This document shows, one piece after another, positions 43,334-52,531 of a stretch of DNA of 64,000 bases. The notes under the pieces are model-generated. The model searched no databases. It saw nothing but the letters and a program-made list of their open reading frames with translations, and was not told where the DNA came from. This DNA is from DATAXI01 sp963756185. Its GTDB lineage: Bacteria > Verrucomicrobiota > Verrucomicrobiia > Chthoniobacterales > Chthoniobacteraceae. The position numbers were made by a program, and so were the translations under genes. The stretch's first letter is position 1; each line of letters starts with the position of its first letter. The stretch lies in contig CAVWMS010000015.1 of the NCBI GenBank assembly GCA_963756185.1, positions 1-64,000 on the forward strand, written 5' to 3'.

Positions 43334-44599
43334 ATGGAACAGGCCATTCATGTCTGCGTGGACCTGGACGGCGTGCCGCACCCGGCGGGCCGCCTCTGGA
43401 CGCATCGCGGCGGCAGGCGGGAGAGCGCGAGTTTTGAGTACGAAAAGAGCTGGCTTGCCAATCCGCGGCGATTTGCCCTCGAGCCGGCGTTGACGCTGGA
43501 CCCTGGGGCGCATCACACGGCTGAGGGCCGCGCGTTGTTCGGAGCAATCGGAGATTCCGCGCCGGACCGCTGGGGGAGGATGTTGATGCAGCGTGAGGAG
43601 CGGCGCGCGGCCCGGGCGGAACATCGCGCCCCGCGCAGCCTGGGGGAAGCGGACTACCTGCTGGGAGTCGGGGACTTGACACGATTGGGAGCGCTGCGTT
43701 TTGCGCTCGAGCAGGGCGGCGAATTCCTCGCGTCGCGAAAAGCGGCCTCCGCGCCGCGGCTGGTTGAACTGGGGAAGCTTCTCAATGCCGCCAGGCGCGT
43801 CGAAGCGAACAAGGAGACGGACCCCGATCTGCAACTGCTGCTCGCTCCCGGCACCTCACTGGGAGGCGCCCGCCCGAAGGCATCGGTCATCGACAAGGAT
43901 GGGCGGCTGTCGATTGCGAAGTTTCCGCGAGGGGACGACGCGTGGCCGGTCTCGCTTTGGGAAGGTGTCGCGCTCGATCTCGCGGCGCGATCCGGAATTC
44001 CGGTTCCGAATTGGCGCATCGAACGCATCAGGTCGCGAAGCGTGCTGTTGCTCGGCCGGTTTGACCGTGCCGGGGCGGCGCGTGTGCCTTTCCTCTCCGC
44101 GATGAGCATGCTGGGAGCGCTGGATCACGAGCAGCATAGTTACCTGGAATTAGTGGATGCGCTGCGCCGTCATGGCGTCCGGCCGCAGGAGGACGCGCGG
44201 GAACTCTGGCGGCGAATCGTCTTTAATATCCTGATCTCGAACACGGACGATCACCTGCGGAATCACGGCTTCCTCTATGACCAGGCCGGCGGCTGGCAGC
44301 TTTCCCCCGCGTACGACATGAATCCGGTGCCGGCCGATGTGAGACCGCGAGTGCTGAGCCTTGCGATCGACGAGACGGACGCCACAGCCTCGCTGGAGCT
44401 GGCGCTCGGCGTGGCCGGGCGGTTTGGATTGAAGGCGAAGGAGGCGCGGAGAATGGCTGCGAAGATCGGGAAGGCCGTATCCGGCTGGGGCGCATCGGCG
44501 GCAAAGCTGGGCCTGTCGAAAAAAGAGATCGAGCGGATGGAATCCGCGTTCGAGCATGACGACCTGAGGCTGGCATGCGACGAAGGCAGGAAAGCATGA
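43334..44599 (+). CDS. HipA-like serine/threonine kinase toxin
   Basis: 421 residues. The N-terminal subdomain has FALEPALTLDPGAHHT and LFGAIGDSAPDRWGRMLM. The kinase core includes GTSLGGARPKASVIDKDG (P-loop-like motif), LSIAKFPRGDD, catalytic NILISNTDDHLRNHGFLYD and metal-binding WQLSPAYDMNPVP. HipA toxins phosphorylate aminoacyl-tRNA synthetases and induce dormancy. The stop overlaps the bioD start (ATGA), an unusual coupling. Confidence 0.9.
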   Translation: MEQAIHVCVDLDGVPHPAGRLWTHRGGRRESASFEYEKSWLANPRRFALEPALTLDPGAHHTAEGRALFGAIGDSAPDRWGRMLMQREERRAARAEHRAPRSLGEADYLLGVGDLTRLGALRFALEQGGEFLASRKAASAPRLVELGKLLNAARRVEANKETDPDLQLLLAPGTSLGGARPKASVIDKDGRLSIAKFPRGDDAWPVSLWEGVALDLAARSGIPVPNWRIERIRSRSVLLLGRFDRAGAARVPFLSAMSMLGALDHEQHSYLELVDALRRHGVRPQEDARELWRRIVFNILISNTDDHLRNHGFLYDQAGGWQLSPAYDMNPVPADVRPRVLSLAIDETDATASLELALGVAGRFGLKAKEARRMAAKIGKAVSGWGASAAKLGLSKKEIERMESAFEHDDLRLACDEGRKA

Positions 44600-45219
44600 A
44601 CTATTTCCTCACGGGCACGGATACCGGGGTGGGCAAGACTTACGTGGCGGCGCTGCTGGTGCGCGGGTTGCGGAAGGCGGGGTTCGATACCGTGGGGCTC
44701 AAGCCGATCTGCTGCGGGGGACGCGAGGATGCGGAGAAGCTGCGCAACGCGGCGGACGATGAACTGACCCTGGATGACGTGAACCCGGTCTGGTTCCGGT
44801 TTCCGGCGGCGCCTTACGCGGCGGCCATGGCCGAGGAGCGGATGCCGGACCTGGACCAAATCCGGGACCGGTTCAAGCGCATCAGGCGGATGCGGAGGTC
44901 GGTGATCGTCGAGGGGGTGGGAGGGTGGCTGGTGCCGATCACGCGGGATTACTTCGTGGCGGACCTGGCGGCGGAGCTGGGGCTGCCGGTGGTGGTGGTC
45001 GCGGCGAACCGGCTGGGGGTGCTGAATCATACGCTGCTGACGGTGCGGGCCATCCGGGAGCGGGGGCTGCCGTGCGCGGGGGTCATTTTGAACAATGCAA
45101 CGGAAACCCCGGACGCGGCTGCATCCACGAACGGCCCGGTGCTCGAAGACTTACTGGAAGTTCCCGTCCTGCACGAGGTGGCGTATGGACAAGGGGCGCT
45201 GGAGTTGCGTGTCGCCTGA
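44596..45219 (+). CDS. bioD: Dethiobiotin synthetase
   Basis: About 207 residues from ATG 44596. P-loop: YFLTGTDTGVGKTYVAALL; then GLKPICCGGREDA, VIVEGVGGWLVPIT (Mg2+/carboxylate site) and VVVVAANRLGVLNHTLLTV. It closes the ureido ring of dethiobiotin from DAPA, CO2 and ATP in biotin synthesis. No other bio gene is in the window; it is co-translated with the toxin gene upstream. Confidence 0.92.
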   Translation: MNYFLTGTDTGVGKTYVAALLVRGLRKAGFDTVGLKPICCGGREDAEKLRNAADDELTLDDVNPVWFRFPAAPYAAAMAEERMPDLDQIRDRFKRIRRMRRSVIVEGVGGWLVPITRDYFVADLAAELGLPVVVVAANRLGVLNHTLLTVRAIRERGLPCAGVILNNATETPDAAASTNGPVLEDLLEVPVLHEVAYGQGALELRVA

Positions 45220-45241
45220 GTGAGGCGAAATCCTTACACAA

Positions 45242-45259
45242 GTGTCATGATATTGACAC
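45242..45259 (+). promoter_or_regulatory. Inverted repeat GTGTCA-N6-TGACAC
   Basis: A perfect 6-bp inverted repeat with TGATAT between the arms, inside an AT-richer patch about 95 bp upstream of the SRPBCC-like gene and just after bioD. It has operator geometry; the regulator is unknown. Confidence 0.4.
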
Positions 45260-45352
45260 AAGGGAGGGGCAGATTTCCCCTGCTCCCCTGTAGGCCAGGC
45301 GATGGCACCGGCATTGCTAAAAGAGCCGAACCTTAACTCGGGAGAATTGCCC

Positions 45353-45757
45353 ATGTTTATCGACAAGATTTTTCATTTGCGCCAGCCGGTCGCCGAGGCG
45401 CGCAGACGGCTGCGGGAACTGGATATGTGGACTGCCTGGGTGGAGGATGCGGAGGTGCGCTGCTGGATGAGCGGCGAAGGAGTGGGGCGGGTCGAGTTCG
45501 GGACGAACGGGGACCGGATGTCAGCGGATATCGAGGAGCTGGCGGGGGAGGATCCGAACCAAATCCTGTTTCGGTCGGTGCGGGGCGACCTGGAGTTGGC
45601 GGGAATACTGGAACTGGTTGCGATCCGGCCCGACCTCACGGAAGTAACGCTGACGCTGGATTATGAGCCAGCGCGGGGAGTGAGGAGGGTGGTGGTGGCG
45701 GTCGATGCGTTCCTCGATCGGCAATTGGCGAGGATCGAGCGAAGCTTCAGGGCCTAA
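45353..45757 (+). CDS. SRPBCC (polyketide cyclase/START-like) family protein
   Basis: About 134 residues from ATG 45353. It reads FIDKIFHLRQPVAEARRRLR, then VRCWMSGEGVGRVEFGTNG, a strand-rich centre with ILFRSVRGDLELAGILELV and a final amphipathic helix AVDAFLDRQLARIERSFR. This helix-grip order is typical of the SRPBCC superfamily, which binds hydrophobic ligands. Short and not closely identified. Confidence 0.55.
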   Translation: MFIDKIFHLRQPVAEARRRLRELDMWTAWVEDAEVRCWMSGEGVGRVEFGTNGDRMSADIEELAGEDPNQILFRSVRGDLELAGILELVAIRPDLTEVTLTLDYEPARGVRRVVVAVDAFLDRQLARIERSFRA

Positions 45758-45763
45758 GGCGGC

Positions 45764-45890
45764 AATTATTTCGGATTTCGGATTTCGGATTTCGGATTTC
45801 GGAATTTCCCCTGGCCCGTATTCGAATACGAAACGTCCGGGTCAGGAAATCCGCACTCCGAAATCCGCACTCCGAAATATGGCCGCTTCG
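45764..45890. repeat. Heptanucleotide repeats flanking a gene end
   Basis: A run of about five (ATTTCGG) units at 45768-45803 and an opposite-sense run (GAAATCCGCACTCC type) at 45847-45880. The second run lies inside the 3' end of the DUF1802 gene and encodes its last residues (FRSADFGVRIS). Confidence 0.8.
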
Positions 45891-46432
45891 CGCCCCAGCA
45901 GGGACTTCAGGGCCGTTGATCGGGCCTGGTTTTCCTGGTCGGTGAGTACCGGCAGCAATGCCGTGCCATCCGGCGGGTTGGGAATGGCAACCCATGAGCG
46001 GCATCCGCCGTATTTGGGTTCGTCCGGGAAGGACCAGGGCGGGACGCAGCGGTGGATGCGCAGGAAGGCAAGGTGCAGGCCGGGCGCTTCGTCGTAGTGG
46101 AAACGCTCGCGGACCACTTCCTCGTTCCAGACATGGAAAGCGCCGAGCTTCAGGGCGATTTCCAGGCTGGTAATCGTCGCGGTCCATTCCAGCCGGGCAA
46201 AATGGGCGATCTCGACCTGGCCGGCTGCCGGCTTGGGTATCGGCGTCGAGGGCGGGAGGCTGGTCCTGGCGATTTGCTCGTGAAATAGCGTAGGGAAGAG
46301 GAAAAATTCGGCATGTTTGAAGGAGAATCCGTCGCGGCCCTCGTGGATGCCGCCCTTGCGCAGGATGATCGATTGGCGCCCGGCGCCCAGGGTGTCGCAG
46401 ATGATGGCCCATTCCTTGAAAGCAATGCTCAT
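45842..46432 (-). CDS. DUF1802 family protein
   Basis: 196 residues from ATG 46432. It begins IAFKEWAIICDTLGAGRQSI and ILRKGGIHEGRDGFSFKHAE, followed by FFLFPTLFHEQ, a signature of DUF1802. Later segments include AFHVWNEEVVRERFHYDEAP and LAFLRIHRCVPPW. Function unknown. The C-terminus is encoded by heptamer repeat sequence, suggesting that the repeat has invaded or extended the gene end. Confidence 0.8.
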   Translation of the reverse strand: MSIAFKEWAIICDTLGAGRQSIILRKGGIHEGRDGFSFKHAEFFLFPTLFHEQIARTSLPPSTPIPKPAAGQVEIAHFARLEWTATITSLEIALKLGAFHVWNEEVVRERFHYDEAPGLHLAFLRIHRCVPPWSFPDEPKYGGCRSWVAIPNPPDGTALLPVLTDQENQARSTALKSLLGREAAIFRSADFGVRIS

Positions 46433-46523
46433 TTGCCTGACAGATTCCTCCGGGCAGGGGCGCGGCGCAATCGCCGATTCTTCGCTTCATAAACGGGGCG
46501 GGCTGCCTCATAATTACGGGGAC

Positions 46524-47240
46524 ATGGCCTGGAATATTGATTTGCATTGCCATTCATTTTTCTCCGGGGACGGCGTGAGCAGCCCGGAGGACATGATCGC
46601 CAGCGCGCGGGCCAAGGGGCTCCACGGCTTCGCGCTCACGGACCATAATACCTGCGACGGGAACCATTACCTTTTGGACAAGGGGCTGATGCGCGACGAC
46701 GGGCAGCCCGTCGACGGGTTCCTGATCATACCCGGGGTGGAAATGACAACGGCGGAGGGACATCTGCTCTGCCTGGGGGTGGATTTGCCGAACCTCAAGG
46801 GGACGCCGGCGGCGGAGATTTGCGCGATGGTGCACGAGCAGGGAGGGCTGGCCATTCCGCCGCATCCCTACGATTTATTCCGGGCGGGCATCCGGCAATC
46901 GACGCTGGATACGCTCGAGGTCGATGCGCTGGAGGTGTTCAACGCGGCGACGACGTTGAAGCGGTACAACCGGCAGGCATACGAGTACGCACAGATGCGC
47001 GGGCTGCCCATGACGGCGGGCAGCGACGCGCACCACGAGGCGGCGCTGGGCACGGCGTACACCATCCTGGATACGGCGGATTTTTCACTGAAGGGCTTGC
47101 TGGCGCAGATCGTGAAGAGCAACGAGCTAAGCCAGAAATACATGAGCCCGAAGGATACGCTGAGGAAGACGTGGAATAACTGGCTGCGGCTCAGGAAGAG
47201 ACGCAAGCATGTGCCGCAGAAAGTGGGAGCTGAGAAGTGA
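46524..47240 (+). CDS. PHP domain phosphoesterase
   Basis: About 238 residues from ATG 46524. Metal-binding PHP motifs are present in order: IDLHCHSFFSGDG (HxH), LHGFALTDHNTCDG, FLIIPGVEMTTAEGHLLC, LAIPPHPYDLFRAG and MTAGSDAHHEAALG. Such enzymes hydrolyse phosphodiesters or nucleotide 3'-phosphates (YciV/RnaAM-like). Divergent from the DUF1802 gene. The C-terminal basic tail (LRLRKRRKHVPQK) may bind nucleic acid. Confidence 0.88.
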   Translation: MAWNIDLHCHSFFSGDGVSSPEDMIASARAKGLHGFALTDHNTCDGNHYLLDKGLMRDDGQPVDGFLIIPGVEMTTAEGHLLCLGVDLPNLKGTPAAEICAMVHEQGGLAIPPHPYDLFRAGIRQSTLDTLEVDALEVFNAATTLKRYNRQAYEYAQMRGLPMTAGSDAHHEAALGTAYTILDTADFSLKGLLAQIVKSNELSQKYMSPKDTLRKTWNNWLRLRKRRKHVPQKVGAEK

Positions 47241-47281
47241 GAGAATTGCTGATTGCTGATGTCAGATTGCTGATTTTCTGA
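47241..47281. repeat. Heptanucleotide repeat (ATTGCTG)n
   Basis: Degenerate tandem GATTGCT units, including ATTGCTGATTGCTGATG, between the convergent PHP gene and LysR gene. Confidence 0.75.
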
Positions 47282-48196
47282 TCAGAACAGAATGTTCTCG
47301 ATGAAACGCGTGATGTGGGGCGTGGCGATGCGGGATTTGCGGACGAGGACCACGATTTCGCGGGAAAAGCGGGCAGGCAATGGGATGCGGCGCACCTGGC
47401 GGCGGCGCGCGTAAAGCGCGAGGGAACGTTGGGGGACGACTTCGAGCCGAGGCCGAGGGCGACGAGGTTGATGATCAGGTCGAAGTTGTCCATCTCATGG
47501 GATGAACGAACGGGCCAGCCATGCGTTTTCATCCATTCGCGGAGCCGGGCGCCCGTGTTCGAGGTCCTGCTGATGAGCAGCCAGGTTTGGGCGGCGAGGC
47601 TCTTCCTGAGCGCGGCAGGCTTTTCGCCAATGCCCGGCATGTCACGCGGCGCGATGAGCGCGAAGGCATCGTTGAATCGATAGGGTCACGGCCAGGCCGC
47701 GGGGCAGCCGGCGCGGCGGACAAATGATGCCGAGGTCGAGTTCGTCGCTCTCCAACTGGCGCAGGATCGAGGTGCTCGATTCGTGGCTGACCATAAGGTT
47801 GATACCCGGCTGCCGGCGCTGGTTCGCGAAGAGGAAGCCGGGCAGATAGGCCAGGCTGATCCTCGAGGAAACGCCGAGGCGGATTTGTTTGGGGCCTTCG
47901 ACGAAATCCTCGCGCAGCCGCCGCAGTGACGAGTCGATATCGCCGAGGATGTGCCGGGTTTGGTCGATGAGATACTGGCCTGCGGGCGTGACTGTCACCT
48001 TGCGCGTGGTGCGCTCGAAGAGGGCGACACCGAGTCTTGTCTCGATGCCCTGGACCTGGCGGGTGACGGCGCTCTGGGTCAGACCGGCCTCGGCCGCGGC
48101 GCGGGTGAAGGAGCCGCGGCGGGCGAGCAAATGGAGCAGGTGAAGCTCGGTAAGGCCGAAGGGGGAAGTGGGGAGGAACTCATTCCTGGCATTCAT
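47282..48196 (-). pseudogene. LysR family transcriptional regulator, two frameshifts
   Basis: From ATG 48196 the winged HTH is intact: LTELHLLHLLARRGSFTRAA, AEAGLTQSAVTRQVQGIET, LGVALFERTTRKVTVTPAG. The effector domain follows to about 47660 (IRLGVSSRISLAYLPGFLF, LDLGIICPPRRLPRGLAV). The frame breaks near 47645, continues as LISRTSNTGARLREWMKTHG and LIINLVALGLG, breaks again near 47445 and ends as VVPQRSLALYARRRQV and TPHITRFIENILF at 47282. Joined, the three parts give a full-length regulator of about 305 residues. It faces a divergent ferredoxin gene, which would be its natural target. Confidence 0.8.
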
Positions 48197-48252
48197 CAAT
48201 TCATAATAATAATGAATTTCTCCAATTTTGGCCAGCGCCATATTCTCGGTGC

Positions 48253-48486
48253 ATGGCAAATCCACTTGAACGAAATCCCGAAAACGTGCCGGGAAGGTTT
48301 TACGTCGACGGTACGTGCACCGACTGCGACTTGTGCCGCAGCTACGCCCCGGATGTCTTCCGGCGTCACGACGGGCGTGGGTATTCTTACGTCCACCGTC
48401 AGCCGGTCACGCCCGAGGAAATTGCGCTGGCGGAGGAAGCGCTAAGGGACTGCCCGACCGAGTCGATTGGAGAAATTGATAATTGA
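48253..48486 (+). CDS. Small ferredoxin (3Fe-4S/4Fe-4S type)
   Basis: 77 residues: FYVDGTCTDCDLCRSYAPDV, then VTPEEIALAEEALRDCPTES. Spacing CxxCxxC...CP fits a single-cluster ferredoxin. It is divergent from the LysR gene. Probably an electron carrier for an unidentified oxidoreductase. Confidence 0.85.
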   Translation: MANPLERNPENVPGRFYVDGTCTDCDLCRSYAPDVFRRHDGRGYSYVHRQPVTPEEIALAEEALRDCPTESIGEIDN

Positions 48487-48541
48487 TAATCTTAAATTGA
48501 AAATTGGAGGAAGGCCGCAGCAATGGCCGCAAAGCTCGATT

Positions 48542-48961
48542 TTAATGGCGCGCCTTCAGCAGCAGCACGGGCACGTTTACCCGATGCCGAACGGTGTCCG
48601 CGGTGCTTCCGTAGAACAGATCGCTGACGAAGCGGTGCCCGTGCGTGGACATCGCAACCAGGTCGCACCCGCGCTTTTCCACCCACTTCACAATCTCGTC
48701 CGCCGGTTCGCCGTAGGCCAATTCCGCCTGAACCTTCAACCCCTCCGCGGCCAGCCGCTCCCGCACCTTCTCGAGGTAGGCCTTGTCCTCGTCGATTTCC
48801 CGGCTCACCGCATCCGCGCCAAACCATCGCGCGGCCCAGCCGTCGGCCACGTGGAGGATCACGATCTCGCTGTTGAAGGTGCGAGCCAGCGCCGACACGT
48901 GATCCAGGATCGTCTTATCCGCGTCCGTGGCATCCAGCGCGATCAATATCTTGAGGTACAT
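48542..48961 (-). CDS. Universal stress protein (UspA family)
   Basis: 139 residues from ATG 48961: YLKILIALDATDADKTILDH, AEIVILHVADG-like strand (SEIVILHVADGWAARWFG), CDLVAMSTHGHRFVSDLFYG and STADTVRHRVNVPVLLLKAR. The G-2x-G-9x-G(S/T) nucleotide-binding pattern near the C-terminus (THGHRFVSDLFYGST) is close to the ATP-binding type. It lies eight bases after the broken Nramp gene on the same strand. Confidence 0.88.
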   Translation of the reverse strand: MYLKILIALDATDADKTILDHVSALARTFNSEIVILHVADGWAARWFGADAVSREIDEDKAYLEKVRERLAAEGLKVQAELAYGEPADEIVKWVEKRGCDLVAMSTHGHRFVSDLFYGSTADTVRHRVNVPVLLLKARH

Positions 48962-48968
48962 GGGCTTC

Positions 48969-50394
48969 TTAATGATGCACAAAGACCGCCATCGCGTCAT
49001 GGAGCGCGTCCGGGCAGCCCGTAGATGTCCAAAGCCGTGATGAGAACAGCGCGAAGACCAGCCGGTCGCAAGCAGAAACCAGCCGTTGCGATGCGTGCCC
49101 ATGACCGCTTGCGAGCTGGTAAACCAGAGCAAGCGGAAACATCGCCAGGGGCAACTGGATCGCCAGCACGAACTGGCTCAGGTTCAGCAGATCGTTCACG
49201 CTGCCCTCTCCGCGCACGCCAATCAGAATGATGGCCGGAGTGATCGCCGCGGCGCGGGTTATCAAGCCGGCGCACCCACGGACGGATTCTCCAGTGCATG
49301 AAACCTTCCATCACCACCTGGCCGGCCAGCGTGCCGGTGATGGTGCTGCTCTGGCCGCTGGCCAGCAGCGCCAGCGCAAAGAGCAGGCTCGCCACCGCCG
49401 ACCCCCAGCAGCGGCGTCAGCGTCAGATACGCGACCTGAATCCAATCGGCATCCGCGTTAAACTGAAGCACCTGACCCCCGCGAAGCGTGTAACTGTCCT
49501 TGCCAAAGAAAACCACCGCCGCCAGCACCAGGATCGCCGCGTTCACGAAGAAGGCGATCGTCAGGGCAATGACCGAGTCGAGGGTGTTAAACCGGATCGC
49601 CCGCCGCACCGACGGTTCGTCCGATTGCAACTGCCGGGACTGCACCAGGGCGGAGTGCAGATACAAATTATGCGGCATGACCGTCGCGCCAACGATGCCG
49701 ATGGCGATGTAGACCATGTCCTTGCTGCGAAAGAAACCGGGCAGGTCCGGAGCGACCGCGGCGCGGGCCATCTCCATCAGGTTCGGGCTCGTTTGCGGGA
49801 AGACGAAAATCTCGATGAAATAGCAGATGCCAATGGTCGAGATGAGCATGATGATCAGCGCCTCGATGAACCGCATCCCAAACGCTGAAGCGACAGCAGA
49901 AGCAGCACGTCAAATGCGGTGATGATGACCGCGCAGAGCAGCGGGATGCGTGGAAAGAGGAGATGAATGGCCACGGCGCTGCCAAGCACTTCGGCAAGGT
50001 CGCACGCGGCGATGGCGACCTCACAACTCAGGTAATTGGGCCAGAGCGTCCACCTGGGCATGTGATCCCGGCAGCACTGGGCCAGGTCCTTGCCGGTCAC
50101 CACGCCCAGCCGCGCCGAGATTACCTGCAGGAAAATCGCCATCAGGCTCGAGAGCCCCACGATCCATAGGAGCCCATAGCGGAACCCGGCCCCGGCGCTC
50201 AGGTCCGTGGACCAATTGCCCGGGTCCATATAACCCACGCTCACCAGCATTGCCGGGCCGGCAAACGCGAGGTATTGCCGCCACGGATGCGCGGACGCCG
50301 CGGGGACTTTCACTGTCCCGTGCAGTCCTTCCAGGGAGCGGTGACCCTCCTTGGGGTCCGGCGGCTTGGTCATCGTTTCCATGAGATCAGGCAA
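48969..50394 (-). pseudogene. Nramp (MntH-like) metal transporter, multiply frameshifted
   Basis: From about 50394: AFAGPAMLVSVGYMDPGNW (metal-site DPGN of span 1), then QVISARLGVVTGKDLAQCCR and EVAIAACDLAEVLGSAVAI. The frame changes near 49880 to FIEALIIMLISTIGICYFIE and VGATVMPHNLYLHSALVQSR (span-6 MPHN motif), near 49395 to ASLLFALALLASGQSSTITG and GTLAGQVVMEGFMHWRI, near 49265 to ITRAAAITPAIILIGVRGEG and LPLAMFPLALVYQL, and at least once or twice more before 48969. Conserved Nramp motifs all survive, but five or more shifts in 1.4 kb would stop translation if real. Confidence 0.8.
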
Positions 50395-50502
50395 AGGCGG
50401 AATGGGCGGAAGAGATCAGGACCGGGTTGTTGAAAAGTTTTCCGGCTGCCGGCTGTCGGCAGGCAGATCGATGAAAATATGGTTTTTTCTGCTCTCATCT
50501 TG

Positions 50503-50517
50503 TTAGGTTTGACTAAA
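50503..50517 (-). promoter_or_regulatory. DtxR/MntR-like operator candidate upstream of mntH
   Basis: TTAGGTTTGACTAAA is an interrupted dyad (TTAG-N7-CTAAA arms) resembling DtxR/IdeR/MntR boxes. It lies about 110 bp upstream of the Nramp start in an AT-rich patch of the 50395-50669 spacer, where a manganese- or iron-dependent repressor site would be expected. Sequence match only. Confidence 0.35.
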
Positions 50518-50669
50518 TTTGTTGTTCAAGGACGACATTCTGTCAACATCCAATTTATCGCTTTTGACTTTTCCCGCTTTTTATCGCCCTCGCGTGGCGG
50601 GAAGGCATTCCACCTCCGCATTCGCCTCAAGACCTTGACCGGCCGCTGCGACTACCCGTATTCAGCGAT

Positions 50670-51842
50670 TCACCCGATCCTCACGGCGTGCGTTTTATCA
50701 AGGCGCAGGGTGTCGCCGGGGTGCATGGGCGGCTCGGCCTTGGGATCGAGCAGCTTTTCGCCGTTTAGCTGGATGCTGCCCTGCTGGATAAGGCGGCGGA
50801 TGTCGCCGCGGGTGCGGGGCTTGCCGAGGAGTTGGAAGGCGGCTTCGACGATCCCGAGGAGATCGGGCGGGAGGCCGGCCAGAGTGAGGGCGGGAAGATC
50901 GGCGTGGTCGAGGTCGCGCTTCGAGAAACGGGTGTTGAAGTCGTCGAGCGCGGCCTGGGCGGCCTGGGCGGAGTGATAACGCTGGACGATTTCGAATGCC
51001 AGGTGTTTCTTGGCGTCCATAGGATGGATGTCGGGCATCTCCTTGCCGAGGAGCAGCAGGTAGTAGCGTTTCATCAACACGTCGGAGATGCTCATGAGCT
51101 TGCCGAACATCTCGACGGGCGGTTCGCTGACGCCAACGTAATTGCCAAGGCTCTTGCTCATCTTTTGCACGCCATCGAGGCCCTCGAGCAGCGGCATCAT
51201 GAGCGCCACCTGCTGCGGCAGGCCCTCCTCGCGCTGCAATTCGCGGCCCACGAGGATGTTGAAAAGCTGGTCGGTGCCCCCGATCTCGACGTCTGCGCAG
51301 ACCTTGACGGAATCCCAGCCCTGGATGAGCGGGTACATGATTTCGTGCATGCGCACGGGGGCGCCCTGATCGATGCGGTTCTTGAAGTCCTCGCGCTGAA
51401 GGATCTGCTGGAGGGTGACGCGGGCGGTGAGCTTGATGATGTCCTCGAAGTGCATCACCTCGAGCCATTCGCCGTTGAAAACGGTGCGGGTGTGCTGTTT
51501 GTCGAGGATTTTGAAGGCCTGCTCCTGGAAGGTGCGGGCGTTGGCCATGACCTGGTCGTGGCTAAGCTGGGGACGCGTGGCGGAGCGCCCGCTGGGGTCG
51601 CCGATCATGGCGGTGAAATCGCCGATGATGAGCACGGCCTGGTGGCCGAAGTCCTGGAACTGGCGCAGCTTTTGCAAGGCCACGGTGAAGCCGAGATGGA
51701 TGTCGGGCGCGGTGGGATCGACGCCAAGCTTCACATTGAGCGGGCGTCCGAGGCGCAGCTTGGCCAGCAATTCCTCCTCGCTGATAACCTGCGCGGCGCC
51801 GCGGCAGAGATGCGCCAGTTGTTCTTCAGGGGAGCATTGCAT
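50670..51842 (-). CDS. tyrS: Tyrosyl-tRNA synthetase
   Basis: About 390 residues from ATG 51842 (a TTG at 51884 would add 14 residues). Class I motifs: VDPTAPDIHLGFTVALQKLR (HIGH-like HLGF), VLIIGDFTAMIGDPSGRS, VEIGGTDQLFNILVGRELQ and VQKMSKSLGNYVGV (KMSKS). C-terminal S4-like RNA-binding segment: RGDIRRLIQQGSIQLNGEKL. Full length for the TyrZ-like subgroup. Confidence 0.95.
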   Translation of the reverse strand: MQCSPEEQLAHLCRGAAQVISEEELLAKLRLGRPLNVKLGVDPTAPDIHLGFTVALQKLRQFQDFGHQAVLIIGDFTAMIGDPSGRSATRPQLSHDQVMANARTFQEQAFKILDKQHTRTVFNGEWLEVMHFEDIIKLTARVTLQQILQREDFKNRIDQGAPVRMHEIMYPLIQGWDSVKVCADVEIGGTDQLFNILVGRELQREEGLPQQVALMMPLLEGLDGVQKMSKSLGNYVGVSEPPVEMFGKLMSISDVLMKRYYLLLLGKEMPDIHPMDAKKHLAFEIVQRYHSAQAAQAALDDFNTRFSKRDLDHADLPALTLAGLPPDLLGIVEAAFQLLGKPRTRGDIRRLIQQGSIQLNGEKLLDPKAEPPMHPGDTLRLDKTHAVRIG

Positions 51843-51965
51843 GAGGACAAATGGATTGTTAAGTGCAGCGGGATTGAATCGCAACCGCGATTTGGGCGGC
51901 TTTTTCGAGCGGATTGGTGGAAAATGAGTCCCCTGCCCCGCCGATTTCGGCTAAATGGCACGGTC

Positions 51966-52469
51966 ATGGACGAGGAACCGGTCATCGACCTGAACAGCGA
52001 CGCCTATTTCATGGGCGAGGCGCTGCGGCAGGCGCGCAAGGCGCAAAAGGCGGACGAGGTGCCGATCGGCGCGGTTATTGCGCGGAATGGCCTGGTCATC
52101 GCGCGGGCGTACAACCAGGTCGAGACGCTCAAGGATGCGACGGCCCACGCGGAGATGCTGGCGATCACGCAGGCGGAAAGCGTCGTGGGCGACTGGCGGC
52201 TGACCGATTGCGACCTCTACGTGACAAAGGAGCCGTGCCCCATGTGCGCGGGGGCGATCGTGCACGCGCGGCTGCGCCGGGTGATTTACGGCTGCCCGGA
52301 CCCGAAGAGCGGCGGCGCGGGCGGGCTGTTGAACATCCTGCAAAACCCGGGGCTGAATCATCAGTGCGACGTGACCAGCGGCGTGAAGCTCGAAGAATGC
52401 AGGGAGATGCTGAGGGAATTTTTCAGGGAAAGGCGCGCGGCGGGCGAGGAGAAGACGCGGAAGGAGTGA
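51966..52469 (+). CDS. tadA: tRNA-specific adenosine deaminase
   Basis: About 167 residues from ATG 51966. The zinc-dependent deaminase core is complete: VPIGAVIARNGLVIARAYNQ, DATAHAEMLAI (His-Ala-Glu) and VTKEPCPMCAGAIVHARLRR (PCxxC). DPKSGGAGGLLNIL and LNHQCDVTSGVKLEECREML are typical of TadA. It converts A34 to inosine in tRNA-Arg(ACG). Adjacent to queA, convergent. Confidence 0.95.
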   Translation: MDEEPVIDLNSDAYFMGEALRQARKAQKADEVPIGAVIARNGLVIARAYNQVETLKDATAHAEMLAITQAESVVGDWRLTDCDLYVTKEPCPMCAGAIVHARLRRVIYGCPDPKSGGAGGLLNILQNPGLNHQCDVTSGVKLEECREMLREFFRERRAAGEEKTRKE

Positions 52470-52531
52470 AGGCGCGCCGCTTCTTCGAATTTCGATTTTC
52501 GAATTTCGAATTTCGCCGCCGCGGCGGGCAA

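Noticed and set aside
50832..51960. Plus-strand open frame through tyrS leading into tadA
   Set aside because: Antisense shadow of tyrS; tadA has its own start at 51966.
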